Below the pieces are notes generated by a model, which was given only the letters and a program-made list of their open reading frames with translations, did not search any database and was not told the DNA's origin. DNA of 64,000 nt from AG-12 sp027339635 (lineage in GTDB: Bacteria > Chloroflexota > Dormibacteria > Aeolococcales > Bog-877). Numbering within the stretch: the first letter of the stretch is position 1; each line of letters begins with the position of its first letter. The stretch covers positions 14,493-78,492 of the forward strand of contig DAHWNZ010000007.1 in the NCBI GenBank assembly GCA_027339635.1, in the 5' to 3' direction. This document shows, piece by piece, positions 26,021-34,454 of the stretch. Both the position numbers and the translations under genes were made by a program.

Positions 26021-27034
26021 GTGACACGTCGCGCGCAGCTGGTCGCAATGCTCCTGGTTCTATGCCTCGGAGCACTCGTCAGCGCCTGCGCCCAGCCCGA
26101 GCCCAGACGCCCCGTCCCACGGCCAACTCCGGTTCGTCTCGCCTTCGGAGTCCTCCCGCTCGGGGGGTTGAGTCCAACCGCCCTGGCGATCTCGGGGCCG
26201 TACCGGGCCGCATCTGGTCTGGCGCCGGTTCCCAGGCAGGTGCGGGCGGCCAGGGTGCCCAGCTCGCCAACGGTCTCCCTGGCGGATTTGGCCAAGGCGT
26301 TGGGTGTGCCCGGGCCACCTATAAACACAGGTGACGGGCTGGCCTACAACCTGGGCGCCACCAGCGGCTATCAGCTCACGGGGACCCCCAATTCCCAGGA
26401 CTTCAACTTTCATCCCAACACCCCGGTGGACGAGACGGGCGCCACGCCGTCGGTCGCCTCAGCGAACAGCTTCGTGGAGCACTTCCTGGCAGCCCACAAC
26501 CTGCCGGGCCCGAACGAGGGATTGGCGCCTCTGGAGCAGCTGACCACGGCCCACGCCGCGGACAGACGGGTCTTCTTCCAGTGGACGCAGGACGGGTATC
26601 CGCTGGTCGACATCTCCGGCACGCCACAGGAGTTCTATGCGGATGTGGCTGCCAACTACAGAGACCAGCTTTCCCTGGTGGGTCTCTCTGGAGCCGTGCC
26701 CCAGCCAATCCTGGGCCGCCCCGCCGACTACCCCGCCACCTCGACCAAGCTCTTGGTCTCCGACCTCAACCGGGGCCTGCTGGCCCCGGGGGACTACCTC
26801 CTCCAGGCTGACGGGCAGCCATATCCGGCAGTCTCTGCAGGAGAGCCAGGTGGAGCGGCGACGATCACCGCGTGGAGCGCGGCCGTGGTGGACAGCGCGG
26901 GGTACGCGGTTCCGGTGCTCGTGCTGCAGGTAAGCGGCAGAGCACCGGTGACCCAGTTCGTGATGTGCGCGGCCGCGACCGACGCCTGCGCTCCCCTGCG
27001 CTACTCAGCCGGGGGCGCCACCTCGTCTCCCTAG
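26021..27034 (+). CDS. Hypothetical secreted lipoprotein
   Basis: A 337-residue protein starting at a GTG at 26021. It has a basic n-region (TRRAQLVA), a hydrophobic core and a lipobox, LVSAC, so it should be processed and anchored by diacylglycerol at the first Cys. The mature part is Pro-rich at first, then a folded domain with FVEHFLAAHNLPGP and VFFQWTQDGYPLVDISG. It reminds me of regulatory YycH/YycI-type or peptidase-propeptide-like folds, but I do not assign a family. No RBS is apparent. Confidence 0.75.
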   Translation: MTRRAQLVAMLLVLCLGALVSACAQPEPRRPVPRPTPVRLAFGVLPLGGLSPTALAISGPYRAASGLAPVPRQVRAARVPSSPTVSLADLAKALGVPGPPINTGDGLAYNLGATSGYQLTGTPNSQDFNFHPNTPVDETGATPSVASANSFVEHFLAAHNLPGPNEGLAPLEQLTTAHAADRRVFFQWTQDGYPLVDISGTPQEFYADVAANYRDQLSLVGLSGAVPQPILGRPADYPATSTKLLVSDLNRGLLAPGDYLLQADGQPYPAVSAGEPGGAATITAWSAAVVDSAGYAVPVLVLQVSGRAPVTQFVMCAAATDACAPLRYSAGGATSSP

Positions 27035-27074
27035 GCCCTGGGTGCTGTTGGCGTCGGACCGGCGCGCCCCTTCG

Positions 27075-28469
27075 TCACGCGACCTTGACCGCCGCCACCA
27101 GCTTGGTCAACGAGTCCTTGGCGTCGCCGAAGAGCATCACCGTCTTGGGGTCGTACAGGAGCTCGTTGTCTATGCCGGCGAAGCCTGGCCGCATCGATCG
27201 CTTCAAGAACACGATGTTGTGCGCCTGATCAGCGTTCAGGATTGGCATCCCGAAGATGGGACTACCGGGAGATGACCGGGCGGCGGGATTGACCACGTCG
27301 TTGGCCCCCACCACCAGCGCGACGTCGGCCGATCTGAAGTCGTCGTTGATCTCATCCATGTCCTTGAGCTGCTCGTAGGGGACGTTCGCCTCCGCCAGCA
27401 GCACGTTCATGTGTCCGGGCATCCTGCCCGCCACAGGGTGGATGGCATAGTCCACAGCGACGCCCCGCTTTTCCAGCGCGTCGGCCAGCTCGCGCACCAC
27501 GTGCTGGGCCTGGGCCACGGCGAGCCCGTAGCCGGGCACGATGATGACGCGCTTTGAATACGCCAGGAGGGTGCCGAGATCTTCAGCCGACCCTGAGCGC
27601 ACGCTGTGCTGGCCGGCCACGGCGACCTCGGGGCCGACCAGAACCTTGCCGAAGGCGCCAAAGAGCAGATTCCCCAGCGACCGGCCCATGTTGTTCGACA
27701 TCATCATGGTCAGGAAGGTTCCCGACGCCCCCACCAGGGTGCCTCCGATGATGAGGATGGGCAGCCCGAGCACGAACCCGTCCCCAGCCACGGCAAGCCC
27801 GGTGAAGGCGTTCAGCATCGAGATCACGACGGGCATGTCGGCTCCGCCGATGGGCAGCACGAACGCGACACCCAGGGCCAGCGCCAGCAGGAGCAGGATC
27901 CAGACCCCGAGCAGGCCGATCCCCGGCACCACCACGAGCACTCCGACGACCACGATCGCGGCGGCCACAACGCCGTTGGCGGGCTGCTGCCCCCGGTAGG
28001 TAATCGGGGTGCCGCGCATCAGTTCCTGCAGCTTGGCGAAGGCGATGCCTGACCCGGAGAAGCTGACCGCTCCGATCACGACCGCGAAAACCGCGGAGAT
28101 GGAGAGCAGCAGGGAGGCAGAGGTCCCCTTGGGCACCATCAGCATCTCTATGATCGCCACCAGCGCTGCGGCGCCTCCTCCCACGCCGTTGAAGGTTGCC
28201 ACCATCTGGGGCATCGCGGTCATCTTCACCGCTCGGGCCGCCACCGCCCCAACCGGGATGCCGATCACGACCGCCACCGCCATCAAGATCAGGTTGATGG
28301 TGGCGTGGTGCAGGATGAGGGCCGTGGCCAGGATCGCTATGAGGGCGCCGGCCGCGGCCACCAGGTTGCCGGAGCGAGCGTGCTTGGGAGAGCTCAGCTG
28401 GTGCAGCCCAAGAATGAACAGAGCGCCCGCCAGCAGGAAGAGCAGGGTAACCCCTGGGGTGAGGTGCAT
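27075..28469 (-). CDS. pntB: Proton-translocating NAD(P)+ transhydrogenase, beta subunit
   Basis: The membrane plus NADP(H)-binding subunit of transhydrogenase, which uses proton motive force to make NADPH. The 464 residues give an N-terminal set of about nine helices and then the dIII domain, with VIIVPGYGLAVAQAQHVV (the NADP GxGxxxA/V loop) and HPVAGRMPGHMNVLLAEA. The end of dIII has DVVNPAARSSPGSPIFGMP. I start it at ATG 28469 (MHLTPGVTLL). It is the last gene of a three-gene split pnt operon. Confidence 0.95.
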   Translation of the reverse strand: MHLTPGVTLLFLLAGALFILGLHQLSSPKHARSGNLVAAAGALIAILATALILHHATINLILMAVAVVIGIPVGAVAARAVKMTAMPQMVATFNGVGGGAAALVAIIEMLMVPKGTSASLLLSISAVFAVVIGAVSFSGSGIAFAKLQELMRGTPITYRGQQPANGVVAAAIVVVGVLVVVPGIGLLGVWILLLLALALGVAFVLPIGGADMPVVISMLNAFTGLAVAGDGFVLGLPILIIGGTLVGASGTFLTMMMSNNMGRSLGNLLFGAFGKVLVGPEVAVAGQHSVRSGSAEDLGTLLAYSKRVIIVPGYGLAVAQAQHVVRELADALEKRGVAVDYAIHPVAGRMPGHMNVLLAEANVPYEQLKDMDEINDDFRSADVALVVGANDVVNPAARSSPGSPIFGMPILNADQAHNIVFLKRSMRPGFAGIDNELLYDPKTVMLFGDAKDSLTKLVAAVKVA

Positions 28470-28545
28470 CAGCCTGCAGCCGTCCTGGCCCCGACTGATC
28501 TGGCCCAAGGCCCCAGACCAGATCGACTGAATGCTCGGGTCCGGC

Positions 28546-28851
28546 TCACGGTTGGCCCGGCCCGTGGCGCCCGCGGCTCTTGAACATCTCCAGCATGCGG
28601 TCCGTCACCACATAGCCACCGACCATGTTGACCGTGGCCAGCAGGACGGCCACGAAGCCGAGGCTAAGTTCGAGGGGCCCGCGGGCGGACGCCATGATCA
28701 CCATCGCCCCCACCAGGATCACGCCGTGGATGGCGTTGCTGCCTGACATGAGGGGGGTGTGCAGGATCGTGGGAACCTTGGAGATGACCTCAAAGCCGAG
28801 GAACACCGACAGCACGAAGATGGAGATCTCATTGACCAACTGGGGACTCAA
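28546..28851 (-). CDS. NAD(P)+ transhydrogenase alpha subunit, membrane part (PntA2/PntAB)
   Basis: A 101-residue subunit of about three helices (EISIFVLSVFLGFEVI; GVILVGAMVIMASA; LGFVAVLLATVNMVGGYVVT) corresponding to the C-terminal membrane domain of E. coli PntA. Its ATG overlaps the PntA1 stop as ATGA. The split alpha subunit is the arrangement known from Rhodospirillum and many other bacteria. Confidence 0.93.
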   Translation of the reverse strand: MSPQLVNEISIFVLSVFLGFEVISKVPTILHTPLMSGSNAIHGVILVGAMVIMASARGPLELSLGFVAVLLATVNMVGGYVVTDRMLEMFKSRGRHGPGQP

Positions 28852-29990
28852 GGGACGGCCTCCCTCCGCTCGAAGGATTCCCGCAACAGTCGGTTGCGGA
28901 CCTCTCCGGCGTGCACCGCGAGCACTGCCCCGGTGATCTCGTCCTCCAGGTCGACCACCAGCTTTCCATCGGTGACCAGGTGGCCAATGAGAGCGGCGAG
29001 GTTGCGGGCCAGCATCTGGCTGGCTGTGGCCGGGACGGTGGCGGGCAGATCCTTCCAGCCGAGGATGGTGACTCCACCCGCCACCACCTCCTCCCCAGGG
29101 CGCGTCAATTCGCAGTTGCCCCCGGTGTCCGCCGCGAGGTCGACGATGACCGACCCAGGCCTCATGCGGGCCGCCACCTCCTTGGTGATGAGAATCGGCG
29201 CCCTGCGCCCGGGTATCGCCGCCGTGGTGATCACCAGGTCGCTCTGCTCTATGCGTTGGGCGATGAGCTCACGCTGCTTGGCCAAGAACTCCTCGCTCTG
29301 CTCGCTGGCGTAGCCGCCCTCGCCCACCTGGGCCGCGAGCTCCAGCTCCACGAAGGTTGCGCCCAGGCTCTGGACCTCCTCCTTCACCGCCGGACGCACA
29401 TCGGTCGCCTCGACCACGGCGCCCAGACGGCGCGCCGTGGCGATCGCCTGCAGGCCGGCGACGCCCGCCCCCATGACGAGCACCCGGGCTGGCGCGATGG
29501 TGCCTGCGGCCGTCATCTGCAGAGGCAGGATCTTCGGAAGGCGGGCGGCCCCCAGCAGCACCGCCTTGTACCCGCTGATGGATGCCTGTGAGGACAGGGC
29601 ATCCATCGCCTGGGCCCGGCTGATTCGGGGAACCAGCTCAAAGCTGAAGGCGCTGATCCGCCGGTTCACCAACTGCTCGATCACGGACCTCTCGGTCGTC
29701 GGTGGCAGGAAACTCACCAGGGCGGAACCCGCCGGCAGCAGCCCCGCCTCAGGCAGTGTGGGGGCCCGCACCTTGCAGACGATGTCGGCGCCGCTCAGGC
29801 AGTCGGCCGGGTTGGCCGCGATCGCGGCGCCCGCGTCCCCCAGCACCTCGTCGGAGTATCCCGCCTCGACCCCGGCGCCCGACTGGACGACGACTTCTAT
29901 CCCCAGCGCCCTGAGCCGCTGGATGGAGTCCGGGCTCACCGGGACCCGCCGCTCTGCCTTCTCCGCCTCCTTGAGAACAGCGAGCTTCAT
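28848..29990 (-). CDS. NAD(P)+ transhydrogenase alpha subunit, soluble NAD(H)-binding part (PntA1/PntAA)
   Basis: The 380-residue dI domain. MKLAVLKEAEKAERRVPVSP at the start and ALSSQASISGYKAVLLGA are family hallmarks. VLVMGAGVAGLQAIATARRLGA is the NAD-binding Rossmann loop with VEATDVRPAVKEE, and IPGRRAPILITKEVAARMRPGSV follows. Length fits split PntA1 proteins. The ATG at 29990 is preferred over an upstream start because homology begins there, and AGGA precedes it. It heads the operon pntA1-pntA2-pntB. Confidence 0.95.
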   Translation of the reverse strand: MKLAVLKEAEKAERRVPVSPDSIQRLRALGIEVVVQSGAGVEAGYSDEVLGDAGAAIAANPADCLSGADIVCKVRAPTLPEAGLLPAGSALVSFLPPTTERSVIEQLVNRRISAFSFELVPRISRAQAMDALSSQASISGYKAVLLGAARLPKILPLQMTAAGTIAPARVLVMGAGVAGLQAIATARRLGAVVEATDVRPAVKEEVQSLGATFVELELAAQVGEGGYASEQSEEFLAKQRELIAQRIEQSDLVITTAAIPGRRAPILITKEVAARMRPGSVIVDLAADTGGNCELTRPGEEVVAGGVTILGWKDLPATVPATASQMLARNLAALIGHLVTDGKLVVDLEDEITGAVLAVHAGEVRNRLLRESFERREAVP

Positions 29991-30265
29991 GTTCGCAATC
30001 CTAGCGATCGAGATGGCAGTTGCACGAGGGTGGTTGCCCCCCAACTTGCGGGGGATCCCATTCGGCGGCTACCACCGGGCCCCGGCGGGCGCCGCGGTGG
30101 ATGGTCCCCGGCGAAGGCGAGGGGGCAAGGCGGGCTGACCGCTGCTCCAGGACAAGTTCTGATGGGCCCGGGACCCGCCCGGGGCTGTTCCGAAAGCGGG
30201 CGGCGACCTGGGTCGGCCAAGCCGTTCCGCGCCAAGGGGGTGCCGTCTCCGTCATCCTATGCGGC

Positions 30266-31765
30266 ATGCCCGGAATAGATTCCTACCTGCGCCGGATGCT
30301 CCAGGGTTGGCAGACGATCGTGGTCGCCAACCGTCCCCCGATAGACGTCCGCACCGGCGATGATGGCGTCGAGCGCGTCACCCGCGGTGGTGGCGGCCTG
30401 GTGACGGCCATGGCATCCGTGGCCAAGTCCAGCAACTCCACCTGGGTGGGAGCGGCCAGGGGTCAATCGGACCTGGATCTCATCGAGCGGTTCGGCAAAA
30501 ACGGCGTCGTGGAGTTGACCACGGAGGACAACGAGAGCTTCCGGGTGGTCTTCGTCGAACCCGATCCGGAGGCCTACGACCTCTACTACAACCAGATCAG
30601 CAATCCCCTGCTCTGGTTCATCCAGCACTACCTTTGGGACCTCGGCCGTCAGCCGATCCTGGACTCCAGGACAGGGCGGGCCTGGCGCGAGGGGTACGTC
30701 AGGGTGAACCAGGACTTCGCCGACAAGGTGGTGGAGGTGGCGGGAAGGTCGCGCTCACGTCCTCTCGTGATGACGCAGGACTACCACCTGTACCTCATGC
30801 CGGGAATGGTCCGGGCTCGCCTGCCGGAGGCTCGCCTGCAGCACTTCATCCACATCCCCTGGCCCACGCCGCAGTACTGGAAGGTGATCCCGCGACACAT
30901 GCGTGACGGCATCCTCACCGGGTTGCTGGGCAACGACGTGGTGGGCCTGCAGACCAGCCTCGACGTGCGCAACTTCCTCATGACCTGCGAGGAGAACCTG
31001 GGCCTGGGGGTGGATCACCGCCAGCGGATAGTCTTCTATGAGGGCAGATCGGTGTGGGTCAGGGCCTACCCCATCTCCATCGACATTCGGGGCATGACGG
31101 AGATGGCGGCGAGCCCGGCCGTGCACCGTGAGGAGGAGCTCATAGACTCCTGGCGGCCGGAGTTGCTGATCCTGAGGGTCGACCGCACCGACCTCAGCAA
31201 GAACATAGTGCGAGGATTTCTCGCGTATGAGCGGCTGCTCGAGACTCATCCTGAACTGCGCGGCCGGGTCGTGTTCTGGGCCCTCCTGCAGCGCAGCCGG
31301 CAGAATGTCGACGCCTACCGCTCATACCTGGGTGCCCTGGTGGCGGCCACCGCGAGGGTCAACCGCCGCTTTCAGACCGGTACCTGGCTGCCGATCCGGC
31401 TGGAGGTGGCGGACAACCTGCATCGTGCGGTGGCTGCTTACAAGTCCTACGACGCGCTGCTGGTGAACCCCATCTACGACGGCATGAATCTGGTGGCCAA
31501 GGAGGGCGTGCTGTGCAACGAGCGGGACGGCGTCCTGGTGCTGAGTGAGAACGCCGGCAGCTACGAGGAATTGGGCCAGCACGCCCTGGGCATCAACCCC
31601 TTCGACATCGACCAGACCTCCGAGGCACTCCACACCGCGCTCACCATGCACAAGCGTTACCGGGCGAACCGGGCCAGGCAGCTGCGGCAGGTGGTGCGGC
31701 GCAATGACATCACCCGCTGGATCAGCGACCAGCTGCAGGACTTGAACGATCTTCTGGCGCAATAG
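30266..31765 (+). CDS. otsA: Trehalose-6-phosphate synthase (GT20 family)
   Basis: Makes trehalose-6-phosphate from UDP- or ADP-glucose and glucose-6-phosphate, for osmotic and desiccation protection. The 499-residue GT-B enzyme has TIVVANRPPIDV, the VTRGGGGLVTAM donor loop and WFIQHYLWDLG. VMTQDYHLYLMPGMVR carries the catalytic His region, FIHIPWPTPQYW follows, and ILRVDRTDLSKNIVRGF begins the C-terminal Rossmann fold with NPIYDGMNLVAKEGVL. The ATG at 30266 starts near the first conserved strand; the longer frame upstream is not coding. Its end overlaps the convergent otsB by 44 bases. Confidence 0.93.
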   Translation: MPGIDSYLRRMLQGWQTIVVANRPPIDVRTGDDGVERVTRGGGGLVTAMASVAKSSNSTWVGAARGQSDLDLIERFGKNGVVELTTEDNESFRVVFVEPDPEAYDLYYNQISNPLLWFIQHYLWDLGRQPILDSRTGRAWREGYVRVNQDFADKVVEVAGRSRSRPLVMTQDYHLYLMPGMVRARLPEARLQHFIHIPWPTPQYWKVIPRHMRDGILTGLLGNDVVGLQTSLDVRNFLMTCEENLGLGVDHRQRIVFYEGRSVWVRAYPISIDIRGMTEMAASPAVHREEELIDSWRPELLILRVDRTDLSKNIVRGFLAYERLLETHPELRGRVVFWALLQRSRQNVDAYRSYLGALVAATARVNRRFQTGTWLPIRLEVADNLHRAVAAYKSYDALLVNPIYDGMNLVAKEGVLCNERDGVLVLSENAGSYEELGQHALGINPFDIDQTSEALHTALTMHKRYRANRARQLRQVVRRNDITRWISDQLQDLNDLLAQ

Positions 31766-32603
31766 GCGCCGGACTCAGGCGCGCGCCCCGGGGCAGGCTG
31801 TCCGCCAGCTGCTGCAGCAGCTCCGCCCACGCCTTTGGCCCGTCCAGGCAGCGGTCCGCCACCTCACCAAGACGCGGGCTGCCATCCTGCCCCAGGATCC
31901 CGATGGCCAGCGCAAGCTCCATGTCCTGGCGCCGACGGTGGAGCTCCTCCATCGCCGGGAGGTCGCCCAGGTCGTCTCCGGCGAAGACGCACCCGCGCGG
32001 CTCCAGCCGGTCTAGGATCGCGGCCAGCGCGGTCCCCTTATTGCCACTCCGGGGGGGCCGGAGCTCCACAACCAGCTTGCCCCTGACCACGTCAAGACCC
32101 TCATGCGACGCCACCTGGTCCACCATGCGGCGCACCAGCTGCGCCGCCCGCCTCGGTTCGGGCGAGTTGCGGTAGTGCACCGCCACTCCCATGGCCTTGG
32201 TTTCCACCTGGACGCCCGGGAGCCAGTCGGTCAGATCCTGGAGGTCTCGGGCAAGGCGAACCAGCCGCTCCGATGGCGGTGGACGGTCCGGTAGGCGCTC
32301 GTCTGAGGTCAGCCGCATCCAGGGCTCCAGGCCGTAGCTGCCCAGCAGCAGCACCCCGGGGATGGGACACTGCTGGGCCAGGTTGGCGAGGTCGCGAGCG
32401 CTGATCACCGCGACAGGGGTCTTGGCGGCGAGCTGTGCCAGGGCCCGGCTGGCCTCGGGCAGCGGGCGGGCCCGTTTCGGGTCGCGGACGACCGGCGCGA
32501 TCGTGCCGTCGAAGTCGGTGGCGATGAGCAGGCTGCCCCTTCGGGCCAGGCGTAGGAGGGGCGCGACCAATGGCAGACGGCGCGTTCCGGCGTGCGGTCC
32601 CAC
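31722..32603 (-). CDS. otsB: Trehalose-6-phosphate phosphatase (HAD family)
   Basis: Removes the phosphate from trehalose-6-phosphate. The 293-residue HAD enzyme has the nucleophile and acid Asp30/Asp32 in LLIATDFDGTIAPVVRDP, AVISARDL (motif II region), VVELRPPRSGNKGTAL (lysine motif III) and CVFAGDDLGDLPAM (motif IV). The start is a GTG at 32603. It converges with otsA and its last 44 bases lie inside the otsA coding end, so the two pathway genes are on opposite strands tail to tail. Confidence 0.92.
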   Translation of the reverse strand: MGPHAGTRRLPLVAPLLRLARRGSLLIATDFDGTIAPVVRDPKRARPLPEASRALAQLAAKTPVAVISARDLANLAQQCPIPGVLLLGSYGLEPWMRLTSDERLPDRPPPSERLVRLARDLQDLTDWLPGVQVETKAMGVAVHYRNSPEPRRAAQLVRRMVDQVASHEGLDVVRGKLVVELRPPRSGNKGTALAAILDRLEPRGCVFAGDDLGDLPAMEELHRRRQDMELALAIGILGQDGSPRLGEVADRCLDGPKAWAELLQQLADSLPRGARLSPAPIAPEDRSSPAAGR

Positions 32604-32658
32604 CTTCTGATCATAGGAGGCATGGCCCTGGGACCCCGCATCCGGTAACCTGCACTGG

Positions 32659-33051
32659 ATGCTAGACCCGCACTCGTCCGACGAGCCCATCTCCCAACTC
32701 GTCCAGCAGCTGGGAGACGACCTGCGCCAGCTGGTGGCCGACGAGGTCGCGCTTGCCAAGGCCGAGCTCAAGCACACAGCCAGACGTGGCATTCGGGTCG
32801 CCGCTGGGGGAGCGGTTGCCGGGGTCGGGCTCGGGCTGTTCGCCATGTTCGCCCTGGTGACCCTGGTCGAATGGCTTCCGAACCACACTCTGGTGGCGGG
32901 GATCGTGGCCCTTGTCGGACTGGCGATGTTGATTGGGGGAGCGATGGTGGTCTGGGCCAACCGCCATCTGTGGCCGTTCACCGCTAGCAAACAGAGCTTG
33001 AGTGAGGACCTTGAGTGGGCACGACAGCAGACCAAGCGCGCGCACAGGTAG
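32659..33051 (+). CDS. Holin-X (phage holin superfamily III / DUF1469) membrane protein
   Basis: A 130-residue protein. The N-terminal amphipathic helix (LVQQLGDDLRQLVADEVALAKAELK) and the two following transmembrane segments (VAAGGAVAGVGLGLFAMFAL; TLVAGIVALVGLAMLIGGAM) match the 'putative actinobacterial Holin-X' family. Despite the name, these are usually chromosomal envelope proteins of unknown role and no phage genes surround it. Its end overlaps the next gene by 37 bases. It is divergent from otsB. Confidence 0.85.
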   Translation: MLDPHSSDEPISQLVQQLGDDLRQLVADEVALAKAELKHTARRGIRVAAGGAVAGVGLGLFAMFALVTLVEWLPNHTLVAGIVALVGLAMLIGGAMVVWANRHLWPFTASKQSLSEDLEWARQQTKRAHR

Positions 33052-33464
33052 TCGCGACCAGATCTCGGGTGGACTCCACCCTGGACCGGATCGAATCGCG
33101 CCTGCGCCAGGAGCTCGACCCCAAGCGACGGCTCCGGCGTGACGGCCCGAGGATCGCGTTAGCGGTCGGGGTCGCGGGGGTTGTCGGCACCGTGTATCTC
33201 CTGCGCCAGAGGCGCCGCCACGCAGCCGACCCGGAGACTCGTGACTGGATCGAGACCATGCCCGAGGAGTGGCGGCTGCGGCTGCAGGAACTTCTGGCGG
33301 AGGCCGCCGGGCACGCGGACCCGGCCGGCCATGGCCGCGGCTCCAAGAGGTCTCGAGGCCTGGCCCAGTCGCTGGCGCTGCGAGTCGGCAAGATGGCCCT
33401 GCCCATCGCCATGAACGCCGTGGCGGAACGCCTCGCGGGCCGCCAGGGGGAGCAGTTGGCCTGA
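33015..33464 (+). CDS. DUF3618-like membrane-associated protein
   Basis: A 149-residue protein. Its N-terminal segment ARAQVVATRSRVDSTLDRIE is the helical motif of DUF3618 proteins, which commonly follow Holin-X genes. One transmembrane helix (IALAVGVAGVVGTVYLL) follows, then a basic cytoplasmic tail. The GTG start lies inside the Holin-X gene in another frame. Function unknown; the conserved pairing suggests an envelope role. Confidence 0.8.
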   Translation: MGTTADQARAQVVATRSRVDSTLDRIESRLRQELDPKRRLRRDGPRIALAVGVAGVVGTVYLLRQRRRHAADPETRDWIETMPEEWRLRLQELLAEAAGHADPAGHGRGSKRSRGLAQSLALRVGKMALPIAMNAVAERLAGRQGEQLA

Positions 33465-33723
33465 CTCCTGATGACCGGATGAGGGGACTTCCCATCGGGA
33501 GCAGGCGAGGGCCACGGCTCTCCCTGCCCCCCTCATCAGGGTGGGATCGCACGGCTGCCTGCTGCTCAACCAGCCGTCCTGTCGCCAGGTGCACATGCCC
33601 AAGTCCCGGCCTTTTGGCCACGGTTCTGATGGTTGGCCCGCCGCGTTGAGCGAGACTGCTCCTGATGGAGAGAGTGGGCGACAGCACCCCGGCCGAACCC
33701 TGTGATGATCTCGGGTTGACTTG

Positions 33724-34389
33724 ATGACGGCCTCGCCGTCGGGTGAGAGGTCGCATCTGTCGACCACGGCTGGTGTCCCCATCCGGCCGCTGACGCTTCA
33801 GGATGCGGCATCGGTCGGCAGCATGCTGGCTCGAGCCTTTGCCGAGGACCCGACCTCTGCCTGGCTCTTCCCCCGTGAGACCGACCGAGCGAGGGCGCTC
33901 CAGCGCTGGTACGTCCTCAACGCCAAGATCCTGATCGCCACCGGCGAGGCTTGGGGCACCGCCGACCTCAGTTCCGCCGCCCTCTGGCTCCCCATGGGGT
34001 TGCCCTCGTGGGGCTCACGGCGTCCCTTCGGGCGCGTTCTGGCCTGGAATCTCAGGACCGTCTTGATGCTCCGCGCCAGGGTCCTCTCCGCCGCCGCCAC
34101 CACGGTGCGGATGCAACGGCTGCATCCCAAGGGGCCGGGATGGTATTTGGCAATTCTCGGCACCGAACCTGGGCGGCAGGGCGAGGGCCTGGCGTCCCGG
34201 GCCATGGCGCCCGCCCTGAGCCGCTGCGATCGCCTGGGCCTGCCGGCCTACCTGGACACGGCCACCGAGCGCGACGTTTCCTTCTACCGCGCCCGGGGAT
34301 TTGTGGTGGTTGGTGAGGTCGATCTGCGACCCGCCCCGCACTTCTGGGTGATGACCAGACCGCCGAGCATTCGCGCTGGTCCAACCTGA
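33724..34389 (+). CDS. GNAT-family N-acetyltransferase
   Basis: A 221-residue acetyltransferase. PIRPLTLQDAASVGSMLARAF starts the fold, WYLAILGTEPGRQGEGLASRAM is the acetyl-CoA loop (Q/RxxGxG/A), and YLDTATERDVSFYRARGFVV is the last strand and helix with the conserved Tyr. Its resemblance is to GNATs of uncertain substrate common in actinobacteria. The ATG is preceded by TTG with no clear ribosome site. About 260 bases upstream (33465-33723) hold nothing I can call. Confidence 0.83.
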   Translation: MTASPSGERSHLSTTAGVPIRPLTLQDAASVGSMLARAFAEDPTSAWLFPRETDRARALQRWYVLNAKILIATGEAWGTADLSSAALWLPMGLPSWGSRRPFGRVLAWNLRTVLMLRARVLSAAATTVRMQRLHPKGPGWYLAILGTEPGRQGEGLASRAMAPALSRCDRLGLPAYLDTATERDVSFYRARGFVVVGEVDLRPAPHFWVMTRPPSIRAGPT

Positions 34390-34454
34390 GGGAGAGCGGC
34401 CTTGACCGAGAGTGGCGCGGGTCATCTGGATCGCAGGCGCCGAGAATCGAGGGG

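Noticed and set aside
32659..33464. Prophage lysis cassette (holin)
   Set aside because: Holin-X/DUF3618 pairs are chromosomal envelope genes in related lineages; no endolysin or phage structural genes are nearby.
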